64,000 nt of DNA from NCBI GenBank assembly GCA_030386875.1, contig CM059572.1, forward strand, positions 35,585,732 through 35,649,731, read 5' to 3'. The notes under the pieces are model-generated. The model did no database searches, was not told the DNA's origin, and was given only the letters and a program-made list of their open reading frames with translations. Shown piece by piece: positions 44,601 to 52,689 of this stretch. The translations under genes and the position numbers were made by a program. The first letter of the stretch is position 1; every line of letters starts with the position of its first letter. The stretch comes from Morinoia aosen. Its lineage: Eukaryota; Arthropoda; Malacostraca; Amphipoda; Talitridae.

Positions 44601-46239
44601 AGACCTCTTAACACACGAAGCCGATAAGGTAAAATTTTTTCGACATCAATGAAACCGAAATAGCAACACATTCACGATTCATTTAACGCTACATAATTTT
44701 TTCTTCAACATGCCAGTTTTATTCTATTCTTCAGGACTTAAGCACTGTCAATGAAACAAATTCAATTTTAGTGACAGAAAGAGGCAACATTCACTAAAAA
44801 AATCCTAACGACCAGTGGATTGACCAAAAGATGCTCTGAGTTAAGCTGATTTTATTTGCTGCGTTCAACTGGACGTGACAATGCAATGAAAATTCTAGGG
44901 TCGGATTCATAAGAACAACTGATGGAAAACAGAGACACTTTATGATCCAGTGTCAAGAGTGTTGCATGTTAATTATTCATTGGGATTAATTCGGTTTGCG
45001 TTTTAATCTATATTCAGTATTCGCAACCATCTTTTTATTGTAACCCGTTGTACACACGGATTTGAAAGTATAGTTCACGTTGAACGAGGTATCAGTAATT
45101 TAAGTATGTACCTTAATATACAGAAGCCTTCTTTATTTCTTTCAGAAGTTAGTATTTATGGTTAGCAAAGTTTGTCGAATTTGATTTATGGTTGGTTCAT
45201 TGTTAAGTTAGTCAGCCGTCTTATGTGTTTGATAAAAATTTTCTGGAAGAATGACGACCTATAACTGATATTTTGATGACAGAAAGTAGCTAAAAAATGG
45301 CTTATTGAAAAATAATTGCAATATATATGACAGTTGTTACTGATTTTGAAGGTTGTTACACAGTTTGATGGTTGGTACGGAATGGGATGGATGTTACTGA
45401 ATAAGATGGATGTCGTAACAGAATAGGATGATTGGTAAAGTCGTAACAGAATAGGATGATTGGTAAAGTCGTAACAGAATAGGATGATTGGTAAAGTCGT
45501 AACAGAATAGGATGATTGGTAAAGTCGTAACAGAATAGGATGATTGGTAAAGTCGCTACAGAATAGGATGATTGGTAAAGTCGCTACAGAATAGGATGAT
45601 TGGTAAAGTCGCTACAGAATAGGATGATTGGTAAAGTCGCTACAGAATAGGATGATTGGTAAAGTCGCTACAGAATAGGATGATTGGTAAAGTCGCAACA
45701 GAATAGGATGATTGGTAAAGTCGCAACAGAATAGGACGATTGGTAAAGATCAGAATGGTTGTTGCAGAATAATTGATTGTAGCAGAATGTTAGTTGCTAC
45801 AGAATTGGATATTATACAGCAGACCGCAGCACTTAGCGCAGCCGATGGTAATTTTGAAACTCTCCAGATAGATTGGTATAAGTTGCGCAAAGCAATATAT
45901 TATAGTCAAATTTAAGTCATTGTAGTTTTACCTTCAACTAGGACCTTTTCAAACCTAAAATAAGTTTTAAAAATTTTAAATTGGATCAAAGAGGTATTTT
46001 GGCGGCACAACAAAGATCACTAACGCGTCGTTTCAGGACCAATATCAAAATAAACATGGCTAATTATTCTCAAATTGGATGCATAAAACTTATAGAAATC
46101 AATACCTATTCCTTTGCAGAGTGTTGACACGAAAATTAAAAAATGGTTCAAAGATTTTGAAGAGAAACTAGCCTTCATTTCTCAGAAGATTGGAACAAGC
46201 GTGGAAAGGATTATTTCCAATACCAGGAACTCAGATTAA
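32472..46239 (+). CDS. Unrecognised multi-exon gene ('gene X'), C-terminal part
   Basis: I do not recognise this protein. Several + strand segments have an open frame, a plausible acceptor and donor, and compatible phase 0: 32472-32623 (tentative 3' end), 32897-32989, 36255-36433 (tentative 3' end), 37662-37703, 38879-39040, 44467-44628 and the terminal 46120-46239 with TAA. The last four join in one frame without forcing anything. The predicted peptide is rich in amphipathic helical stretches (FEIERENFMTEIERVILTN, LIRHCRDLLTHEADK, WFKDFEEKLAFISQKIG), which would suit an armadillo/HEAT-like or other helical protein, but no diagnostic motif is visible. The intron after 39040 holds the 19-bp minisatellite. 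An alternative terminal exon is 45820-45915. The 5' end is not found. Confidence 0.45.
32897..32989 (+). CDS. Gene X candidate exon
   Basis: Acceptor TGGTTTTAG|AAC and donor ATTCTG|GTGAGA enclose 31 codons, phase 0 to phase 0. The peptide includes VLHFIYMCDQALCGGTPHL. The codon immediately before the exon in this frame is TAG, consistent with a true splice boundary. Confidence 0.42.
33351..34846 (+). mobile_element. Nested foldback element inside gene X region
   Basis: Outer arms 33351-33378 and 34821-34846 (GGTCAATATTGAATTTAATG). Inner arms around 33441-33512 and 34300-34372. Within these are two tandem inverted modules built on TTCTATGCACTTTCCGTC, ACGAGTTATAGCGGTAAGTT and their complements. 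A partial module is at about 34940-35000. No ORF. Confidence 0.75.
35578..35942 (+). repeat. Interspersed repeat family A, copy 8
   Basis: Full length with the intact GATACAACTATTGTATC hairpin and tail 'aactaacttataatctaaat'. + orientation. Confidence 0.85.
36255..36433 (+). CDS. Gene X candidate exon (3' end unresolved)
   Basis: Acceptor TGATCTCAG|ATA in phase 0; open for 60 codons, including NVFLLTTLSLLRDHRAFVY, to an in-frame TGA at 36435. No strong donor is present. CCC|GTGACA would leave phase 2, while the next exon needs phase 0, so the true end is uncertain. Confidence 0.3.
36664..37021 (+). repeat. Interspersed repeat family A, copy 9
   Basis: Hairpin lost; from 'tcctcattagcactccctag' to 'aactaacttataatatataa'. 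+ orientation. Confidence 0.8.
37662..37703 (+). CDS. Gene X small exon
   Basis: A 42-nt exon (SVLKNIFDVCMSSE) sits between TTGTATAACAG and an optimal donor GAG|GTGAGT, phase 0 on both sides and in frame with 38879-39040. The short length lowers certainty. Confidence 0.45.
38178..38542 (+). repeat. Interspersed repeat family A, copy 10
   Basis: The best-preserved full copy: CCCCTCAGGGGGATACAACT start, hairpin, and tail 'aactaacttatcatttataa'. It is followed directly by a GGGT microsatellite. Confidence 0.85.
38553..38597 (+). repeat. (GGGT)n microsatellite, strong G-quadruplex motif
   Basis: At least seven consecutive GGGT units and flanking GGTT units directly follow the tail of family A copy 10. 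Confidence 0.95.
38879..39040 (+). CDS. Gene X exon
   Basis: Acceptor GAATTTCCAG|AAA and donor ACAAAC|GTGAGT, 54 codons, phase 0 both sides. It encodes FWKPLGCDFFFYIVSSG, then FEIERENFMTEIERVILTN. Coding-like amino-acid composition in otherwise AT-rich noncoding DNA supports a real exon. The 19-bp array starts 140 bp after the donor. Confidence 0.55.
39181..42555 (+). repeat. 19-bp minisatellite, ~177 copies
   Basis: Unit TTTTGGAGCGTGGTGGAAG. Variants are segregated in blocks: GTGCTCGAAG about 39360-39910, GTGGTGGAAG to 40235, GTGCTGGAAG to 40612, GTGGTGGAAG to 41365, GGGGCGTGG to about 42280, GTGGTGAAAG from 42420. All three + frames are open for over 1080 codons because 19 is not divisible by three and no register creates a stop. 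Confidence 0.97.
43256..43605 (+). repeat. Interspersed repeat family A, copy 11
   Basis: 'cccctcagggaaatacaacc' to 'taaattaaatcgcctaatgc'. + orientation. Confidence 0.8.
43880..44255 (+). repeat. Interspersed repeat family A, copy 12
   Basis: 'cctcagggggatacaactat' with intact hairpin, tail 'aacatctaatctcatctaat'. + orientation. Confidence 0.85.
44467..44628 (+). CDS. Gene X exon
   Basis: Acceptor GATTTGTGCAG|GGT and donor GATAAG|GTAAAA, 54 codons, phase 0 both sides. It encodes GVLHSPAYFEYVSWTFNVF, then LIRHCRDLLTHEADK. It joins in frame to 39040 upstream and to 46120 downstream. Confidence 0.55.
45411..45752 (+). repeat. 28-bp minisatellite, ~12 copies
   Basis: Unit GTCGTAACAGAATAGGATGA followed by TTGGTAAA. 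A run of 'taac' units is followed by 'ctac' units, then 'caac' units. Confidence 0.95.
46120..46239 (+). CDS. Gene X terminal exon
   Basis: Acceptor ATTCCTTTGCAG|AGT in phase 0; 39 codons (SVDTKIKKWFKDFEEKLAF... ending NTRNSD) then TAA. An AATAAA lies at 46679-46684. The competing candidate 45820-45915 (31 codons then TAA, acceptor TTATACAG) is also phase 0, so alternative ends are possible. Confidence 0.45.
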   Translation, partial: SVDTKIKKWFKDFEEKLAFISQKIGTSVERIISNTRNSD

Positions 46240-46302
46240 CTAAATTTCATAGCCGAGCTGCAGGCCCTGTTGCCAACACGCCAGTATTCCATAAGTAAAA
46301 GG

Positions 46303-46791
46303 TCAGCGTCTGAAGTTACAGAAGCACATTGTCGCCGAAGCATCATTTTCCCTCGACTGCCGGTAGGGGCACACACAACGTCTTGCACTCACTGCCAAGG
46401 AAAACTGATTTCGTTTTTTAATGGAACAAGCGAATGATGCCTGGCGAATATTGGCTAAAGTCATGCAAGTGGCAAAGGAATGGAATTGGATAGATTTAAT
46501 TAGCGCAAACGCCCCCGTTGTTTTGTACTCGGGATTTGCACCCACCGCCCAACCCTCACTTGGTGTGCAGTTCGCGATAACAAGATGTCGCACCCTCATA
46601 AAATACATGAAAACGGGGAGATTGTATCTGAAATCAACATAATGACTTGCGTTAAAAAAGCCAAGTTCAAATTTAGAAAATAAAAATGACATGTTTAGAA
46701 AGTTGCTGCGCAATTTATGCAAACCAGATGTTTGGAAAGACTGTTCTCCAAGAATGTTTTCCAATCTTGCTAGCATATTTGGAAGATACAA
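46303..46791 (-). other. Unrecognised 162-codon open frame antisense to gene X 3' flank
   Basis: Long for this AT-rich DNA, but with no recognised motif, no conserved pattern and no clear splice or polyA context. Treated as unproven. Confidence 0.15.
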
Positions 46792-47269
46792 ATGTCCTCA
46801 AGTCTCGATTATTTTTCTTGCCACGGAAAAAAGCGGCGATTCTGAGTTAAATAATTAACGTCTCCGATTTACTTTTTTTCTCGTATCATTCAAATAATAA
46901 ATATATCTGATGCATTTTTTAGCATAATGAGCACGAAAAATATGTACTTCACAAATGTGACATACTGTATACAAACAAGAAAGAATACATCGTGCATCAT
47001 AAACGTCGCCGTTTTGATGTCGCATAATACCTCTCTATTCATCCATGTTTTACCAGCGCCCTTGTCTCTCAATATCCTGTTCAAACATTTTTTCACTTAG
47101 CAGGAGGAAAAACGAACAAGAACCATTTCCTCCGCGGAATTGTTCCGGAGGGCACAGAGCCTCGCGCCTCCATTGCCTGTCTCTCTCACCACCGCTAGCG
47201 GGAGTCCCACTACGTCGCGAGCTTTCGTGCATGTGAAACAAAATAAAGACGTTTTTGTCCTGATGCAGG

Positions 47270-47512
47270 TGTGTTATGAGTGAATATTGGGTAAGAAAAG
47301 TTCTGCTAATGTAGATTAATTTTTAATAGTACATTTGAAATAAGAATACACCAGGTTCTGTTTGGTGCAAATGTCTAATGTGTTCGTGTGTTATAAGTGA
47401 ATATTGGATGGGAAAAGTTCTCTTGATGTAGATTAATTTATGAAAGAGTGGGTTTGAAGTATGAATGTTCTAGGTGCTGAGTTTAGTGGGCATGTCTAAT
47501 GGGTTCGCTGAC
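47270..47512 (+). repeat. ~120-bp tandem duplication
   Basis: Two units starting GGTGTGTTATGAGTGAATAT / TCGTGTGTTATAAGTGAATA and sharing 'gaaaagttct', 'gatgtagattaattt' and 'atgtctaatg.gttcg'. Confidence 0.8.
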
Positions 47513-47522
47513 TTCCCAATGG

Positions 47523-47729
47523 TTAAACACCTCGACGTGAGCCGCCGATGTGCACGGAGGGGATGTTTACAATCCTGCTCACCAGCCAGTGGTACCAAAC
47601 TCGATTTTCTTAAATTCTCTTTTCAAAACAAAATGAAGGCACGAACCAGTTAATGCTTCCTACAACTGTGTTTAAATTTGAGTTGAAGATTAGACTTCAG
47701 TTTGACTCGTCGCGTGGTCAAAGCGTTAA
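47523..47729 (-). mobile_element. piggyBac-like MITE copy 4, inverted
   Basis: TTAA at both ends (47523 and 47726). On the - strand it reads CGCTTTGACC..., 'aactgaagtctaatcttcaa', '...cggctcacgtcgaggtgttt', the same order as copy 1. Confidence 0.7.
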
Positions 47730-49092
47730 AACAGGCGTTATAATGACGGGAATTGAACAGATAAACACCGAGCAGTTAAGAGCGTCATCGCGGTCCGAGA
47801 GAAAATTCAGGAACTTTTTGCGTATGTTAGTGAACATGAATTGGTTTACGTTGTAGACGGCTTAAATGCGATGGTGTCATCACTAGGTAAGATAGAAAAC
47901 AACGCCACATGAAGTGACTAGGACTATGTGACAGACGAATTATGCTTTATAAACGGAGCAGTTTTGAAATTTTCCGAATTCGCGGATTTTAAATTAATGA
48001 GAAAAATGCTTGAGCGCATTAAATATCTTCAACAATCTGAGGCTTGATTGTTGCTAGTACCGAGGAAATGTGGTAGGAATTGAAATGAACATAAGTATTC
48101 TCTCTCAGATTTTATGGAAACCCCAACTTTGATTTGGAAGTAATTGTAATTTCTATTATGTTTAACTAAAATCGGATAACTTCTGATACGATAACAGTAC
48201 AAATTCTTCAACCTCGCTCTCCTTTCTAGTCTTTATTCTCACTCAAAAGCGAGAAAATGTGTTTTTACCCGTTCTTATCAAGCAATGTTAGTAGGACTTT
48301 GATATTGTCAGCATCGAATATACGAGAAATGGCATTGCCATAATTCTGTTCGCCCACATATTGTTCGGATAGACGGACATTATGAACAGCGGAAACAATC
48401 ATTCACAATTTCATGTTTACCAAATGACAACTTTGTATCTTTGAACAACAATTTGACCAATCATGATGATGATGATGATGATGATGAAATGATGTCGTTA
48501 GCTCAAATATTTCAAGTTAATTAGTGAATGATTGGCCTATTGCACTCGTAGTTTATTCTGGCAACGCATCACTTGGATCTTGTACACCAAATTCATTAAT
48601 TTAGGCCATCTTTTCGTTCCAATATAAATATGTAGTTCATGATTTGGATACATCAGAAACATTTACGTCAAAATTTTTTTTCCAGTTTGTGTTACAAATC
48701 TGCCCTTTCAACGAAGTTTAAAGTACCTTCAAGGATATACAGGTTTTTGTTATTTATCCCAACTGTTTTTTTTTTCACTGTCAAGCAGAGAAGTGTCTGC
48801 ATTGCTGATTTTAGCTAGTAACTGCAATGCATTCTTTGAATACATAAAACGAGCAATACAACAAGTATTTAAACTTGAAACGGTTTCAAGTATATTAACG
48901 TCATAATAGGTTTTGAGATTATCATTCCTCAAAATTTCTTTGTGATTTACCTTATTCATGTCTATTGATCCTTTAGGAAATTCTGAGCAAAATTAAAAAA
49001 AAAACTTAGAAGCAATAAGCACTTCAAAAAGAAGCATTCATTTCACATTTTGTTACGCAGTCAATTCATTCAAAGTTTCTATTGTATCGTCA
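47730..49092. other. Intergenic AT-rich DNA between gene X and CCHamide
   Basis: Only the GAT microsatellite stands out. Confidence 0.5.
48466..48486 (+). repeat. (GAT)n microsatellite
   Basis: About seven GAT units. Confidence 0.9.
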
Positions 49093-49098
49093 TTTATT
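49093..49098 (-). promoter_or_regulatory. Possible polyadenylation signal AATAAA for the CCHamide gene
   Basis: TTTATT on the + strand reads AATAAA on the - strand, about 260 bp after the CCHamide stop. This is a typical 3'UTR distance, but the hexamer is common in AT-rich DNA. Confidence 0.4.
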
Positions 49099-49360
49099 CC
49101 AAGAGTATATTCTCTAACATGGAAAGCAGACATTGAACGTGAACAAGGAAGAATTTTTGTCGTGTTCGATTCTTTGAAACTCGCTTCCCCTCCTCCGTTC
49201 AGAACGTATAAACTAAACGTTCACCTTACGCATTGCAGATCCGCGTCTGTGGCTCTGAATGTCCGCCATTTACTATTTTCAAGACCTATCTACAGCAAGA
49301 ATGTTTTCTTCAACCAACTCCGGCGTTCCAGGCATTTTCATTTGACTGTAGTTGGTGACG

Positions 49361-49483
49361 CTAATATCGGCGGAGTAGAGATGCGCGTCCCTTCGAGCTG
49401 TTTGGATGGAAAGCCCTTTTGTGTCCCATCTCAGACATGCGGTGCTGCTGCTGTTCGGTGCTCTCGCGCATCACTCCCAGCAA
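49361..49483 (-). CDS. CCHa: CCHamide terminal coding exon
   Basis: The exon is entered in phase 0 after TTCCACAG and encodes 40 residues (LLGVMRESTEQQQHRMSE..., ending ASLLRRY) plus a TAG stop. A KR dibasic site lies in the middle. Linkage to the upstream exon rests on phase, strand, splice sites and distance (1.57 kb). The opposite-strand open frame at 49162-49572 is a shadow of it. Confidence 0.72.
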   Translation of the reverse strand: MLGVMRESTEQQQHRMSEMGHKRAFHPNSSKGRASLLRRY

Positions 49484-51677
49484 CTGTGGAACACGAGATA
49501 CAAAATATAGGTATGCAAAGTAGTAAATTTGAATTTCTTGAGAAGTTAGGAACAATTCCTTTTGACGCGTAATCCATTTCTTTTAAAATGAGTGACATTT
49601 CACCTCCGGCATACCTTAAGATTACTCTGTGAAATTACAACTTGAGAAATTCGAATACTTCCAATTGCTTGTCGTTCTGATTATCTTATTCTCCATTCGA
49701 GTTCGCACTAATATCATTATTTTATATTCTCGTATATTTCGTGGATAGTTTTACTCATACAAATTGTGCTGTTGTTTTTTCACATGGATACGCCGCGAAT
49801 CACGCCTGCGGAGAATGTATAAAACCTCCAAAAAACAAAAAGAATGTTATTGTAGGAACGATACTGAAATAAAAACGGACGATTGCCAGAAAAGTAAATA
49901 AAAGCTAATCTTAAGGTCAACCCAGGCCCCTGGCGGCCCGATGAGCCTTTTTTTGTTGTTGTTGAAAAAGGACCCTTAGGTGGTGGACTATTCTGTCCTA
50001 AAATTTTATGGCGCTACGGACACTGAAACATTCCCCCCCCCCCCAGGGAGGGTGTAAGGGGACCAAAAATCTAAAATCTTCCCAATTGTACAAATATTTT
50101 TCTTTATCAAGCTCAAAACCCAAAAATAGTGTATATTTTAATAATCAAATATCACATATAAAAAAATATTCACGTATGGATAATTTTCTACCATACTTAT
50201 GTTAAAAATGTTTCAAGGATTCTAAAACTGTCTTTGATTTTATTCTAGCATGAAAACTCAATGACTTCTATTATCTTGAAATATCCATAAAAATGTACCA
50301 AAAGACTAATACTTAATATTTTTCAAAAAATTAAGGCCTAAATCGAAAAAGTTATAGGAGTAAAATATGTTCATTTTCAACATATACATATACTGGCCAA
50401 ATTTCAATCGAATCGGATCATATTTTGAAAATCAAAGGGTTGACCCCCTTAAATGCGAGCGATTAAAAAAATACCTACAAACTCAGCTTTACAAACAGGC
50501 AGTAAATTCTTGCACTTTTCAAATAGAATCCAAGATGGCGTCTGCACCAGCACTAGGTGCCTTCGTCACCAAACTACCAATAGGTAGGACGATGTCCTTT
50601 ATATTGAAAGAATAAATTATACGCTCTGCTGCTTAACTTCTCTAATAATGACTTGCTAATGAGAGCTACGTGCCCCTGTTATGACACAACGGTTCGATGT
50701 ATTGCCAGCTTCAATGGAGTTGAAAACATTGTAGCGTAGCAATACGTATATTTCATGCCTTAATCAGTGAAGGAAGACTGTAACGCTTCAGATAACTGCT
50801 GCTTTACAAGTTCGAGATAGAAAGACGGCGGTTTCCAATCGGAAGTAAAACTTTCTGTTCAATATAGAATTCTCCAGCTGCAGTCTTTATTCACGCAGGA
50901 AAATAGGATCAACAGAGTTTTCGTAATATCCCGTGGGAAGCAGTTACCAACAATTCTCCCTCTCTCGGAAATCACTAAGAAGAAAATTCGAGGTCAAACG
51001 ATGCTTAAAAAGACAAAAAAACATTTGGGACAAAAACTCTGAGGTACTCACCCAGTTCTTGAAGTTGCGTAGCGACCCAGGGTTGTCAGCGCGCTCTAAA
51101 CCCTCCACAAGTTGAGCAGCCTGCACTCGGCGGGCGCTGGGTCGGTGGAGGGCGATGAGAGGAGCCAGTCTCAGGGGAAGTTGACCAATTCCTGCCTCAG
51201 AGATGCCATCAACCCCGCGGTTCCGAGGAGAGGAGATGCTGCTTCTGAGCCCTGCGTTGTGGTCATCCGACAGCTCCTGACGAAGCCCGGACTCGACTGA
51301 GGAAAACGCGTCGATGTAATCTGCCGCTTGGGAAAAGTACTCATCAGGCCTGGAGTTCCGTGTCTCGGCGTATCCGTCAGACCTAAGATCCGGTACCTCT
51401 AAGTATCCAATAGACCTGGGGACTGATGCCTCCATGTATCCATCAGACCTGGGGATAGATGTTTCCAAGTATCCATCAGACCTGGAAACGGGTCCTTCCA
51501 GGTATCCACCAGGCCTGGAAATAGATGCTTCTGAGTCCTCTTCGGACTCGTAGTCTCCAAGAACATCGGACGCGAGCATGTCACCTTCGGTGGCCGCGTG
51601 GTCTACAGACGCCAAGGGCCCGCCACTGCGCTTGCCGTGCGCACCGAAGCAAGAGTGTCCGAACTGCGAGCACGCTC
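49361..51677 (-). CDS. CCHa: CCHamide neuropeptide precursor, two 3' coding exons
   Basis: CCHamides are arthropod brain-gut peptides acting on bombesin-receptor-like GPCRs in feeding and growth signalling. The upstream exon begins with ACSQFGHSCFGAH followed by the amidation and cleavage signal GKR. This has the family layout of two Cys six residues apart, GHSC, and a C-terminal His-amide. Join on the - strand: 51677-51052 then 49483-49361, intron phase 0, donor TGG|GTGAGT and acceptor TTCCACAG|TTG. Stop TAG at 49363-49361. The first exon (start codon and signal peptide) is missing. It must end in phase 1 and lie to the right of 51677, beyond the 29-bp array or outside the window. Whether this is CCHamide-1 or -2 is not decidable here. 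Confidence 0.9.
49600..51051 (-). other. CCHamide last intron and flank
   Basis: A poly-C run at about 50033-50045 is preceded by a GC-rich stretch (CCAGGCCCCTGGCGGCCCG at 49923); otherwise AT-rich. Confidence 0.5.
51052..51677 (-). CDS. CCHa: CCHamide exon: mature peptide plus repetitive spacer
   Basis: Acceptor TTCACCTCCAG|GA in phase 1; donor AACTGG|GTGAGT in phase 0; 626 nt. The mature peptide sits at the very start of the exon, so the intron falls just before it, with GKR amidation and cleavage directly behind. The remaining ~190 residues are an acidic associated region. It contains about five tandem ~11-residue units with the core RSDGYLE or variants (GYLEGPVSR, DGYLETSIPR, DGYMEASVPR), encoded by ~33-bp DNA repeats at about 51330-51520. 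I saw no second CCHamide copy. Confidence 0.92.
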
Positions 51678-52689
51678 CTGGAGGTGAAAATCAAATGAAC
51701 TGTTATAACGCCGCATCTTTTAGATTGCTATAATTTTAGATGTAAGTTAGAGCCAAGAAAATTGTCTATATACAGCGCTGCAGAAAATATCTGTTAGAAA
51801 ATACGCCCTTCGATGCGAGTTAACCGATAAAAAAGTCTTGATTCAGCGCGGCAGTAAATGTCTGTTCGAAAATACACGTCCTCTCATCAAGCAATGAGTT
51901 GTGTGCCAAACGTTTACCGAAAAGCCAGCAGGAAAATTACTTGACGCTTACATCGTTTTGGAGTCATTGCACAATTATTACATTGTAGTTTTCTGATCTA
52001 GGGTAAATAGAGTGTTCTGTTTTTCGGATCTTTTCATTTGGGAATTAAATTTTCCCAGTTTGAGTTAAGTTTTAGTAATATTATGTAACATTCAATTGCA
52101 TTTTTTACCATCACTGGCTATTAAGGTAAAAAAACATCGAAACTATTTTAGAGTTCTTCGTCGTTTTATCTTCGTAGATAAAGCATAAATATAGTATGTA
52201 TAATTTTCGCTCGAAAGTTAAAATAAAAACAAAATGAATCAATTGGGCGAACTGATCAGTCATTAAATCCACCTATTTCCTATGTAAAGAATAATTAATT
52301 TTCGTACGAAAAACAATGCTTCACGGAAATGAAGTACCGACGTTTGTCGTATGAAGAAAGGCAAATTAAGAAATAGCGAAAAGAAAGTGAGACAAAAGGA
52401 AAGTAGAACAAATATATAAGAGAGAAGAAGAAAGTTGGGAGGACGAAACAAAACATACGAAAGTGAAATTAATATAAGATGTGACTATAATAAAAATAAA
52501 GAGAGTTTAAAGAGACACAAGAATAACCATGAAGAAAACACAAATAGGGATACGAGAAAAAAGAAGGGGGAGGAAATAGATGGAAGGGGGAGGGGGGGGG
52601 GGGGGGAGACAGTCGTGAACAGAACGTACAAAAGAAAAAGAAAGAATCGCTCTCAAATGTTCCATGGAACTTAAAAGTATTGGGTGTAG
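51678..52689 (-). other. CCHamide intron between peptide exon and 29-bp array
   Basis: Unique DNA, then a strongly purine-rich tract on the + strand at 52330-52660 with a poly-G run at about 52592-52607. No signal-peptide exon found. Confidence 0.5.

Noticed and set aside
49162..49572. 136-codon + strand frame
   Set aside because: It is antisense to the CCHamide terminal exon, which has matching splice sites and phase.
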